NCBI GenBank assembly: GCA_036381125.1
Contig: DASVDK010000177.1
Location: 1 to 64,000, forward strand
Origin: DASVDK01 sp036381125 [NCBI: Thermodesulfobacteriota bacterium]
Lineage (GTDB): Bacteria; DASVDK01
Reading direction: 5' to 3'
DNA length: 64,000 nt
Notes under the pieces: generated by a model
Told to the model about the DNA's origin: nothing
What the model saw: the letters and a program-made list of their open reading frames with translations, nothing else
Database searches by the model: none
Made by a program: the position numbers and the translations under genes
In this document: piece after piece, positions 35,289-43,635 of the stretch
Layout of the letters: the number at the start of each line of letters is the position of its first letter
Numbering within the stretch: position 1 is the stretch's first letter

Positions 35289-37001
35289 ATGTTCATCCCC
35301 AAGCTCGTGGTCACCTTGCGGGAGGGGTACACCCGCGCCCAGTTCACGTCCGACGTCGTCGCCGGGGTCATCGTCGGCATCGTCGCGCTGCCGCTCGCGA
35401 TGGCGTTCGCCATCGCCTCCGGCGTGCCGCCCGAGCGCGGCCTCTACACGGCCATCGTGGCGGGGTTCCTCATCTCGGCGCTCGGCGGCAGCCGGGTGCA
35501 GATCGGCGGGCCGACCGGCGCCTTCGTCGTGATCGTCGGCGCCATCGTCCACCAGTACGGCTACACGGGGCTCGCCGTCGCCACGTTCATGGCCGGCCTG
35601 GTGCTGATCGGCATGGGCATCGCGCGGCTCGGCGGCACCATCAAGTTCATCCCCTTCCCCGTGACGACCGGCTTCACCTCCGGGATCGCCGTCATCATCT
35701 TCTCCTCGCAGATCAAGGACCTCCTCGGGCTCCGGATGGCCGAGGTCCCGCTCGAGTTCGTCGAGAAGTGGGAGGCCTACTGGGCGAACCTCGCGACCGT
35801 TTCCTGGCCGACCGCGGCGCTCTCGGCCGGGTGCCTCGCCCTGATCCTGCTGTGGCCGAGGGTCACCCGGCGGATACCGGGCGCGGTGGTCGTGCTCGTG
35901 GTCGCGACCGCCGCGTCGGCGGCCCTCGGGCTGCCGGTGGAGACGATCGGCTCGCGATTCGGGCAGATCCCGCACGGGCTCCCCGAGCCCGAGGTGCCCG
36001 CCATCGGGGTGACCGAGGTCCTCGACCTCGTCGGGCCGGCGCTCACCATCGCCATGCTGGCCGCGATCGAGTCGCTCCTCTCGGCCGTCGTGGCCGACGG
36101 CATGATCGGCGGCCGCCACAAGTCGAACATGGAGCTGGTGGCCCAGGGCGTGGCCAACATCGCGTCGCCGATCTTCGGCGGCATCCCCGCCACGGGGGCC
36201 ATCGCCCGCACCGCCACCAACGTGAAGAACGGGGCGCGGACGCCGGTGGCCGGAATCGTGCACGCGCTGACGCTCCTGCTCATCCTCGTCGCCTTCGGCG
36301 GGCTCGCGAAGTACGTGCCGCTCGCCGCGCTCGCCGCCATCCTCGTCGTGGTGTCGTACAACATGAGCGAGTGGCGCTCGTTCCGGGCGCTCCTGCGCGG
36401 GCCGAGGAGCGACGTCGCGGTCCTCCTGGCCACCTTCGGCCTCACGGTCCTCGTGGACCTCACGGTCGCCGTGGCGGTCGGCATGGTCCTCGCGGCCTTC
36501 CTCTTCATGAAGCGGATGGCGGACGTGACGGACATCCACGCGATCACCAAGGAGTTCCGCGAGGCCGACGACCTGAACGGCGCCGACCCGATGTCGATCG
36601 AGAAGCGGACGGTACCGAAGGAGGTCGAGGTCTACGAGGTGAACGGGCCCTTCTTCTTCGGCGTGGCCGACCGGGTGAAGGACATCCTGTCGGTCATCGG
36701 CACGCCGCCGCGGGTCTTCATCCTGCGCATGCGCAACGTGCCGGCCATGGACGCGACCGGGATGAACGCCCTCATGGACCTCCACGCCAAGTGCGTGCGC
36801 CAGGGCACGACGCTCATCCTGTCGGGCATCCACGCCCAGCCGCTCGTCGCGCTCGAGAAGTCGGGCAACGTCGAGCGGATCGGCCGCGAGAACCTCGCCG
36901 CCGACATCGACGCGGCGCTCGCCCGCGCCCGCGACATCCTCGAGGGGCGGGTCCCCGAGGTCGCCGCCCGCGCGCCCGCCGCCGCGCCGACGCACCGGTA
37001 G
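35289..37001 (+). CDS. SulP-family anion transporter with STAS domain
   Basis: 570 aa from the ATG at 35289 (AGGAAGG upstream). Transport domain of about 12-14 helices with GLYTAIVAGFLISALGGS, QIGGPTGAF and IPATGAIARTATNVK, then a cytoplasmic STAS domain (~450-550) with NVPAMDATGMNALMDL. The family moves sulfate, bicarbonate or dicarboxylates by proton or sodium coupling. Substrate unknown. Confidence 0.9.
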   Translation: MFIPKLVVTLREGYTRAQFTSDVVAGVIVGIVALPLAMAFAIASGVPPERGLYTAIVAGFLISALGGSRVQIGGPTGAFVVIVGAIVHQYGYTGLAVATFMAGLVLIGMGIARLGGTIKFIPFPVTTGFTSGIAVIIFSSQIKDLLGLRMAEVPLEFVEKWEAYWANLATVSWPTAALSAGCLALILLWPRVTRRIPGAVVVLVVATAASAALGLPVETIGSRFGQIPHGLPEPEVPAIGVTEVLDLVGPALTIAMLAAIESLLSAVVADGMIGGRHKSNMELVAQGVANIASPIFGGIPATGAIARTATNVKNGARTPVAGIVHALTLLLILVAFGGLAKYVPLAALAAILVVVSYNMSEWRSFRALLRGPRSDVAVLLATFGLTVLVDLTVAVAVGMVLAAFLFMKRMADVTDIHAITKEFREADDLNGADPMSIEKRTVPKEVEVYEVNGPFFFGVADRVKDILSVIGTPPRVFILRMRNVPAMDATGMNALMDLHAKCVRQGTTLILSGIHAQPLVALEKSGNVERIGRENLAADIDAALARARDILEGRVPEVAARAPAAAPTHR

Positions 37002-37184
37002 CGCCGCGCCGGCGCCTCGGTATCCGGGTCGGATGGGGCCTCTCACCACAGGGAGCTCCTCGCCCCGGCCGTCGCGCGAGCCGCGTGCCGAGCAGGCGTG
37101 CGCCCCCGGCGGTCACTGCGCTCGTCCCCGCGCACCGGCCGCAAGCGGCAGGCCCTGTCTCCGAACGTCCCCGGCGTCGTGCGC

Positions 37185-37553
37185 TCAGCGGTGCTCGTAG
37201 CGCTCGACTGTCAGGGCGTAGTCGTTCGACAGGACTTCCTCGAGGCGGCGAACGAGGCCGTCGATCTCGGCGCGCACCTCCGGCCGCCTGCCGTCGGCGC
37301 GCCTCAGACCGAAGTTGACCAGGTATCCCACCGGCCGGTTCTTCGTCGCGGTCGTATACCAGCACGTGGAGATCGTCACGGGCTCCTCGATGCTCGCCAG
37401 GCGCCGCGTGAAGTATCGGCAGTTCGCGGGCTGCTGGGTGATGCGAATCTCCTCCGCGTCGCCGAGGCGGAGGACGGCTTGCGCCAGCGTCTCGTCCGGT
37501 CGAGGCGGCAGCACGCTCGACCGCACGCCGGCGTTGCAGGTAGGGGCGTGCAC
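37185..37553 (-). CDS. hypothetical protein, uncertain start
   Basis: About 122 aa from the GTG at 37553. The coherent part begins SSVLPPRPDETLAQAVLRLGDAEE and includes ANCRYFTRRLASIEEPVTIST, TKNRPVGYLVNFGL and a C-terminal helix VRRLEEVLSNDYALTVERYEHR. It starts 21 bp behind the glgP stop. In another frame GTG CTG GCA at 37573 begins a lipoprotein-like LASVAACTPLPA, so a frameshift separating a signal from this body is possible. No family recognised. Confidence 0.45.
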   Translation of the reverse strand: MHAPTCNAGVRSSVLPPRPDETLAQAVLRLGDAEEIRITQQPANCRYFTRRLASIEEPVTISTCWYTTATKNRPVGYLVNFGLRRADGRRPEVRAEIDGLVRRLEEVLSNDYALTVERYEHR

Positions 37554-37573
37554 GCCGCGACCGATGCCAGCAC

Positions 37574-40078
37574 CTACGCGATCCCCCAGATCCCCCTGGC
37601 GTACTCGAGGATCGTCCGGTCGCTCGAGAAGAAGCCGGCGCGCGCGATGTTGACGAGGGCGGAGCGGGCCCAGCCGTGCCGGTCGGCGTAGCGCTGCACG
37701 GCCTGCGACTGCGCCGCCGCGTAGGCCGGCAGGTCGGCCAGGACGAAGTAGCGGTCGCCGTGGACCATGAGCGCGTCGTGAATGGGGGCGAAGAGCGAGG
37801 GGTCGCCGCCGTTCAGCCAGCGGCTCCGGAGCGCCTCCACCGCCTGGGCGACCTCGGGATGGCGGCTCGCCACCTCGGCCGGACGGTAGCTGCCGGCCGA
37901 CCGCATCGCGGCCACCTCCTCGGTCCTGAGGCCGAAGATGAAGATGTGCTCGGGGCCCACGCGCTCGAGGATCTCGACGTTCGCGCCGTCGAGCGTGCCG
38001 ATCGTCAGCGCCCCGTTCATCTGGAACTTCATGTTCCCGGTGCCGGAGGCCTCGTGGCCGGCGGTGGAGATCTGCTCGGACAGGTCGGCGGCCGGAATGA
38101 TCTTCTCGGCGAGCGACACGCGGTAGTTCGGGACGAACACGACCGAGAGCCGGCCGCGGCAGTCGGGGTCGGCGTTGATCACCTCGCCGAGCCGCGTGAG
38201 GAGCCGGATGACGAGCTTGGCCATGTGGTAGCCCGGCGCGGCCTTCGCCGCGAACACGAACGTCTGCGGCTGCACGTAGTCGCGCGGCCTGGCCTTGATG
38301 CGCTGGTAGAGCACGAGGATGTGCAGCGCGTTGAGGAGCTGTCGCTTGTACTCGTGGAGCCGCTTCACCTGGACGTCGAAGAGCGAGTCGGGCTCGACGG
38401 CGACCCTGCACTCCTGCCGGATGATCGCGGCGAGCTGCTCCTTCTTGCGCCGCTTGACCGCGAGGAACTCGCTCCGGGTGTCGAAGTCGTCGGCGTAGGG
38501 CTCGAGGCGCGCGAGCTGCTCGAGGTCGGTCACCCAGCGGTCGCCGATGCGGCTCGTGATGAGCGCGGACAGCTCGGGGTTCGCCGCGAGGAGCCACCGG
38601 CGCGGCGTCACGCCGTTGGTCTTGTTGCTGAAGCGCTCGGGCCAGAGCTCCGCGAAGTCGGGGACGAGCTGGGTCGCGACGAGGCGCGAGTGGAGCGCCG
38701 ACACGCCGTTCACCGCGTGGCTCCCCGCGATGGCGAGGTTGGCCATGCGGGCGCGCTTCTCGTTCCCCTCCTCGATGAGCGACATGCGGCGCAGCCTCGC
38801 CGGGTCGTTCGGCCAGCGGCGCCGCACCTCGGCGAGGAGCCACTCGTTGATGTCGTAGATGATCTGGAGGTGGCGGGGGAGGAAGCGCGAGACCATCTCG
38901 ATCGGCCAGCTCTCGAGCGCCTCGGGCATGAGCGTGTGGTTCGTGTAGCCGAACGTCCGCGTCGTGAGCTGCCAGGCCTCGTCCCAGTCGAGCCCTTCCT
39001 CGTCGAGGAGGACGCGCATCAGCTCCGGGATCGCCAGCGCGGGGTGGGTGTCGTTCAACTGGATCGCCACCTTGTCGGCGAACTCGAGCAGGTACGGGTC
39101 GCCGGGCCGCTCGCGCTTGTAGCGGCGGACGATGTCCTGGACGGCGCACGCGACGAAGAAGTACTCCTGCTTGAGGCGCAGCTCCTGGCCGCTGCGCACG
39201 GAGTCGGACGGGTAGAGGATCTTCGAGATCGTCTCGGAGAGCGCCTTGTCCTCGACGGCGCCCACGTAGTCGCCCCGGTTGAACTTGACGAGGTCGAGCT
39301 CGTTCGAGGCCTTGGCGGCCCAGAGCCGCAGGCGGTTGACGGTCTTGCCGCCGTAGCCGACGATCGGCATGTCGTACGGGACGCCGAGGATCGTCTCGCC
39401 CCCCACCCATCGGGGGCGGTAGCGGCCCCGGGCGTCGACGTCGTCCTCGAGCCGCCCGAAGAACCTGACGGTGACCGTGTCGTCGGGGCGCACGACCTCC
39501 CACGGGTTGCCGTACCGCAGCCAGTGGTCCGGGTCCTCCACCTGGAACCCGTCGACGATCCGCTGCTCGAACATCCCGTACTCGTACCGGAGGCCGTAGC
39601 CGTGCCCCGGCAGCCCGAGCGTGGCGAGCGAGTCGAGGAAGCAGGCGGCGAGGCGGCCGAGGCCTCCGTTGCCGAGCCCCGCGTCCAGCTCCTCCTCCAG
39701 CACGTCGTCGAGGTCGACGCCGAGGTCGGCGAGGATCTCGCGCGCCGTGTCGCGGATGCCGAGGTTGATGAGGTTGTTGCCGAGCAGGCGGCCGACCAGG
39801 AACTCCATCGACAGGTAGTAGACCTGCTTGCGATCGGCGGCCCGGGTCTCCTGCTCGGTGCGCAGCATCCGCTCGACGAGGCGGTCGCGCACGGTGAGCG
39901 AGAGGCTCACGAGCCGGTCGAGGTTGGTCGACTCGCTCCACCGCTTGCCGAGCGCGCACTTGAGGTAGCGGATGAACGAGCGCTCGATCGCCGCACGGTC
40001 GGTGCCGAGCGAGGCCTCCTGCCAGATGGCCGGTTCGCTGGCGAACGGCGACGAGGTACGGGTGACGGCGCGGCTCAT
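37574..40078 (-). CDS. glgP: glycogen/alpha-glucan phosphorylase
   Basis: 834 aa, full family length. NGGLGRLAACFLDS near the N-terminus and EASGTGNMKFQMNGALTIGT with the PLP-binding Lys near residue 680. Releases glucose-1-phosphate from glycogen in the cytoplasm. The ATG at 40078 has GGAGGA upstream. No other glg gene lies in the window. Confidence 0.95.
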   Translation of the reverse strand: MSRAVTRTSSPFASEPAIWQEASLGTDRAAIERSFIRYLKCALGKRWSESTNLDRLVSLSLTVRDRLVERMLRTEQETRAADRKQVYYLSMEFLVGRLLGNNLINLGIRDTAREILADLGVDLDDVLEEELDAGLGNGGLGRLAACFLDSLATLGLPGHGYGLRYEYGMFEQRIVDGFQVEDPDHWLRYGNPWEVVRPDDTVTVRFFGRLEDDVDARGRYRPRWVGGETILGVPYDMPIVGYGGKTVNRLRLWAAKASNELDLVKFNRGDYVGAVEDKALSETISKILYPSDSVRSGQELRLKQEYFFVACAVQDIVRRYKRERPGDPYLLEFADKVAIQLNDTHPALAIPELMRVLLDEEGLDWDEAWQLTTRTFGYTNHTLMPEALESWPIEMVSRFLPRHLQIIYDINEWLLAEVRRRWPNDPARLRRMSLIEEGNEKRARMANLAIAGSHAVNGVSALHSRLVATQLVPDFAELWPERFSNKTNGVTPRRWLLAANPELSALITSRIGDRWVTDLEQLARLEPYADDFDTRSEFLAVKRRKKEQLAAIIRQECRVAVEPDSLFDVQVKRLHEYKRQLLNALHILVLYQRIKARPRDYVQPQTFVFAAKAAPGYHMAKLVIRLLTRLGEVINADPDCRGRLSVVFVPNYRVSLAEKIIPAADLSEQISTAGHEASGTGNMKFQMNGALTIGTLDGANVEILERVGPEHIFIFGLRTEEVAAMRSAGSYRPAEVASRHPEVAQAVEALRSRWLNGGDPSLFAPIHDALMVHGDRYFVLADLPAYAAAQSQAVQRYADRHGWARSALVNIARAGFFSSDRTILEYARGIWGIA

Positions 40079-40200
40079 CGGGCGTATCCTCCGGACGGCC
40101 GGAGGGTAGTGAGAGGGGGGGCCGCTGTCAACCAGGCCGACAGCCGGGCGCGGGAAAGTGCTTTCCGAACGCCTGCGAAGTGTAATAAAGTCGGCAGTCG

Positions 40201-41112
40201 ATGGCCCGGCCGATCAAGCTGTCGGTTGTCATCCCGACCTACAACCGGGGCTGGCGGATCGTCCAGTGCCTCGACGCGCTGGCCCGGCAGGCGGGCGGCT
40301 GGGACGAGGCCGAGGTCATCGTCGTCGACGACGGGTCGACGGACGATACGCTCGATCGGCTGCGGAGCTACCCGCCGCCCCCCTTCCGCCTTCGGGTGCT
40401 CACGAAGCCCAACGGAGGGTGCGGGAGCGCCCGGAACCTCGGGCACGCGAAGGCGCGAGGCGAGTGGGTGGCCTGCCTGGACGACGACTGCGTCGTCCCG
40501 CCCGACTGGCTCCGGACGGCGCTGGCGGCCATTGCCGCGAACCCCGATGCGGCCGCCGTCGGCGGTCTCGTCGAACCGATCTCGGCCGACGGTCTGGTGA
40601 GCCGGTACACCCGCGCGCGCCGCGTCCTGGCCGGTCCGTCGATCATCGGGGATCGGGTGGTCGCGGTCGTCACCGCCAACGCGCTCTTCCGCAAGGCGTC
40701 CCTCGACGCCATCGGCGGGTTCGACGAGCGCTTCCGATTCCCGGGGGGCGAGGACGTGGACGTGTGCCAGCGCCTCCTGGCCGCCGGGGGCCGCCTGGTC
40801 GCCGACACGCGCCTGGTCGTGCGTCACCACCACCGGCAGGGGCTGCGTCCGCTGCTCGCCCAGGTCTACTGGTACGGACACGGGTCGGGGCTGCTCAACT
40901 GCAAGGCGCGGCGCCGGCCGCTGCGGCTGCACGCGCCGGTCAAGGCCCTCTCCGCCGCGGGTTTTCTCCTGATGACGCCCCTCTACGCCGCCCGGTACGC
41001 GGCCAGTCGGGCCGATCGCCTCGAGGGCGCCGCCTTCGGCTGCATCGAGGGCTTCAGGCGAGCCGCCTACGCGCTCGGCAAGGCCCGCGGGCTCTGGCGG
41101 GGCTTCGCCTGA
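40201..41112 (+). CDS. family 2 glycosyltransferase
   Basis: 303 aa. GT-A fold: LSVVIPTYNRGWRIVQCLDAL, VVDDGSTDDT, then CLDDDCVVPPDWL as the metal-binding DxD, and EDVDVCQRLLAAGG for acceptor/catalytic acid. A C-terminal hydrophobic segment may tether it to the membrane. Probably adds a sugar to a cell-surface polymer. Candidate -10 TAAAGT (40186-40191) is 9 nt before the ATG. Confidence 0.88.
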   Translation: MARPIKLSVVIPTYNRGWRIVQCLDALARQAGGWDEAEVIVVDDGSTDDTLDRLRSYPPPPFRLRVLTKPNGGCGSARNLGHAKARGEWVACLDDDCVVPPDWLRTALAAIAANPDAAAVGGLVEPISADGLVSRYTRARRVLAGPSIIGDRVVAVVTANALFRKASLDAIGGFDERFRFPGGEDVDVCQRLLAAGGRLVADTRLVVRHHHRQGLRPLLAQVYWYGHGSGLLNCKARRRPLRLHAPVKALSAAGFLLMTPLYAARYAASRADRLEGAAFGCIEGFRRAAYALGKARGLWRGFA

Positions 41113-41137
41113 GCGCGAAGGCCCACGCGGCGCCCGC

Positions 41138-41143
41138 TATACT
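41138..41143 (+). promoter_or_regulatory. -10 element of leaderless methyltransferase transcript
   Basis: TATACT ends 7 nt before the ATG at 41151; no Shine-Dalgarno is present. Confidence 0.55.
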
Positions 41144-41150
41144 TCGGGCC

Positions 41151-41813
41151 ATGCGACCCCCGTCCGTCCGTCCGGCCGTGGATGACCCGGCGTTCTGGGA
41201 GGCCCTCTACGCGAGCGGCCGCGACGGCTGGGACCTCGGCGGCCCGACGCCGATCCTCGAGCGGGTGATCGGCGAGGGGGCGCTTCCCCCCGGCGCCCGC
41301 GTGGCCGTGCCGGGGTGCGGCCGCGGGTACGACGCTCGCCTGCTCGCCGACCTGGGATACCCGACATGGGGCTTCGACTTCGCCCCCAGCGCGGTGGCCG
41401 AGGCGCGGCGGCTCGCCGGCGCCGCGTTCGCGGCCTCGGGGCCAGGCCCCGCGCCGCTCGTCTTCGAGTCGCGCGACGTCTTCACCCTGCCCGGCGCCTA
41501 CGACGGGGCCTTCGACGCGGTCTGGGAGTACACATGCTTCCCGGCCATCGACCCGGCGCGCCGCGCCGAGTACGTCGAGGTACTGCGGCGGATCCTCGCG
41601 CCGGGCGGTCGCCTGCTCGCCCTCTTCTTCCCGGTGGAGGAGGCCCCGCGCAGCGAGGGGCCGCCCTTCGCCTCGACGCGGGGCGAGGTCCGCGCGCTGC
41701 TCGAACGGGCGTTCCGGATCGACGCGGCGGAGGATCCGCCCGACTCGATCCCGCTGCGGCGGGGCAAGGAGTGGCTCGTACGGGCGACGCGGCTGGACCA
41801 GGACCCATGGTGA
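41151..41813 (+). CDS. thiopurine-S-methyltransferase-like SAM methyltransferase
   Basis: 220 aa. DPAFWEALYASGRDGWDLGGPTPIL at the N-terminus and RVAVPGCGRGYDARLLA (motif I) with WGFDFAPSAVAEAR are signatures of the bacterial TPMT-like family, which methylates thiols, selenols or halides. The start follows a -10 at leaderless distance. Substrate unknown; SAM binding is certain. Confidence 0.82.
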   Translation: MRPPSVRPAVDDPAFWEALYASGRDGWDLGGPTPILERVIGEGALPPGARVAVPGCGRGYDARLLADLGYPTWGFDFAPSAVAEARRLAGAAFAASGPGPAPLVFESRDVFTLPGAYDGAFDAVWEYTCFPAIDPARRAEYVEVLRRILAPGGRLLALFFPVEEAPRSEGPPFASTRGEVRALLERAFRIDAAEDPPDSIPLRRGKEWLVRATRLDQDPW

Positions 41814-41919
41814 GCGTGGCCATCGGGCAACCTTGGGGCGCGAATGGCGAGACTTCCAGAATGGATGCCAGACGGATGCTGGGCGAGCGCGCCCGACCTG
41901 TCGGCGAGGCGGCAGCCCG

Positions 41920-42813
41920 ATGAGCCGTTCGGAAGCGCCCCCGCGCGCGGTCGCCGACCTGGCCGATCGGGTCTCGACCGAGGGGGGCCAGGTCGTCGGG
42001 GTATACCGCGAGCCGGTGGGCGGCCACTGGCACGTCTTCGCCCTGATCCCGGTCGACCGGCTCGAGCCGACGCCGTTCCAGCGCGATCGCTCGAAGCCGC
42101 ACGTCGAGCGCCTGCGGACCGTGATCGCCCGGCTCGACCGCTTCGTGGACCCCCTCGTGGCCGTCCCGGCGCCGGAGCCGGGGCGCTACTGGGTGCCGAA
42201 CGGCAGCCACCGGCTCGCGGCGCTCGAGAAGCTCAGGGCGCGGCGGGCGCCGGTGATCCTCGTGCCCGAGGTCGACACCGCCTACGAGATCCTCGCCCTC
42301 AACACCGAGAAGGCCCACACGCTCAAGGAGAAGTCGCTCGAGGTCGTCCGGATGCTCCGGGGCCTGGCCGAGGCGCGCCCGCGCGCCACCGAGGCGTCGC
42401 TGGCCGCGGTCTTCGAGGCGCCCCACTTCGCCACGCTCGGCCTTCTCTACGAGGCGAAGCCGCGCTTCGCCGGCGGCGCGTTCGCCCCCATCCTCCGGCG
42501 GGTGGACCGGTTCCTCGACCTCACGCTCCCGAAGGCGCTCGCCGAGCGGGAGCGCCGGGCAGACCTCGTCTCCACCGCGGACGACCACCTCACCGCGCTC
42601 GTGGCGAAGCTCAGGCGCCGAGGCGTCACGCATCCGTACGTCAAGCCCTATCTCCTCGCCCGCTGCTCGCCGCTCACGCGCGCTCGCAAGCGGCTCCCCT
42701 CGTTCGACCAGACCTTCGAGCGGCTGGCCGAGGCGCTCGCGGCCTTCGACGTGGCCTCGGTGCGCGCGGACGCCATCGCGCGCGCGGCCATGGCCCCTCC
42801 GGCCGCCGAGTAG
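41920..42813 (+). CDS. ParB/Spo0J-like nuclease-domain protein (stand-alone)
   Basis: 297 aa from the ATG at 41920. The N-terminal part has the ParB/sulfiredoxin fold (IPVDRLEPTPFQRDRSKPHVERL, VPNGSHRLAALEKL), followed by a helical region. It lacks a neighbouring ParA and the usual parS-binding HTH is not obvious, so chromosome segregation is unlikely. ParB-fold proteins can be CTPases or ATP-using kinases; role unknown. Confidence 0.75.
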   Translation: MSRSEAPPRAVADLADRVSTEGGQVVGVYREPVGGHWHVFALIPVDRLEPTPFQRDRSKPHVERLRTVIARLDRFVDPLVAVPAPEPGRYWVPNGSHRLAALEKLRARRAPVILVPEVDTAYEILALNTEKAHTLKEKSLEVVRMLRGLAEARPRATEASLAAVFEAPHFATLGLLYEAKPRFAGGAFAPILRRVDRFLDLTLPKALAERERRADLVSTADDHLTALVAKLRRRGVTHPYVKPYLLARCSPLTRARKRLPSFDQTFERLAEALAAFDVASVRADAIARAAMAPPAAE

Positions 42814-42839
42814 GCCGAGCATCCGCCCGCGCTGCCGGG

Positions 42840-42845
42840 TACAAT
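42840..42845 (+). promoter_or_regulatory. -10 element of leaderless inositol-phosphatase-family transcript
   Basis: TACAAT ends 7 nt before the ATG at 42853. It implies a promoter independent of the ParB-like gene. Confidence 0.55.
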
Positions 42846-42852
42846 CGCCTCC

Positions 42853-43635
42853 ATGCCGACCGACCTCGACCTTGCACGCGCGCTCACCACCGCTCGCCGG
42901 GCCGTCTCCGCCGCCGCCGAGGCGAGCCTCAAGTACTTCCGGCGCGGCGTCGCCGTGGAGACCAAGCCGGACCGCACGCCGGTCACCGCGGCCGACCGGG
43001 AGGCCGAGGCCGCCATCGTGGCCGTCATTCGCGACGCCTTCCCCGACCACGGGATCCTCGGCGAGGAGAGCGGGGTGCACGCGGCCGGCTCGGCCTGCCG
43101 CTGGATCGTCGATCCCCTCGACGGCACCCGCGGCTTCAGCCGGGGCGGCATCTTCTGGGGGCCGCTCGTGGCGCTCGAGCAGCGCGGCGAGATCGTCGCC
43201 GGCGCCATGGCGCTGCCGGTGCTCGGCGAGACCTACTGGGCCGCGAAGGGGCAGGGCGCCTTCCGCAACGGGGAGCGGCTGCGCGTCTCGAGCATCGCCG
43301 ACTGGCGCGAGGCGACGGTGAGCTTCGGCGAGCTCGGCCGCCTGCTGGAGCCCCCGTACCAGGGCGGCGTCGGCGAGCTGGCCCGAACGGCCGCCTCGGC
43401 GCGCTGCTACGGCGACCTGGCCGGAGCCGTCCTCGTCCTGACCGGTCGGGCCGAGGCCTGGATCGAGTGCGGGGTCAAGGTCTGGGACGTGGCCCCCGTG
43501 AAGATCCTGGTCGAGGAGGCGGGGGGGCGCTTCACGGACATGGCCGGGGCGGGCTCGGTCGAGAGCGGCCACGCCGTCGCCACCAACGGCCGCGTCCACG
43601 ACCACGTGCTGCGGACCCTGCGCGCCGGGGCCTAG
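42853..43635 (+). CDS. inositol-monophosphatase-family phosphatase (HisN-like)
   Basis: 260 aa. Metal-binding Glu in GILGEESG and WIVDPLDGTRGF are the two family motifs; GVKVWDVAPVKILVEEAGG follows. Likely dephosphorylates histidinol-phosphate, inositol phosphate or PAP; no his gene is adjacent to decide. Convergent with the outer-membrane protein gene (4-bp CTAG overlap). Confidence 0.87.
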   Translation: MPTDLDLARALTTARRAVSAAAEASLKYFRRGVAVETKPDRTPVTAADREAEAAIVAVIRDAFPDHGILGEESGVHAAGSACRWIVDPLDGTRGFSRGGIFWGPLVALEQRGEIVAGAMALPVLGETYWAAKGQGAFRNGERLRVSSIADWREATVSFGELGRLLEPPYQGGVGELARTAASARCYGDLAGAVLVLTGRAEAWIECGVKVWDVAPVKILVEEAGGRFTDMAGAGSVESGHAVATNGRVHDHVLRTLRAGA

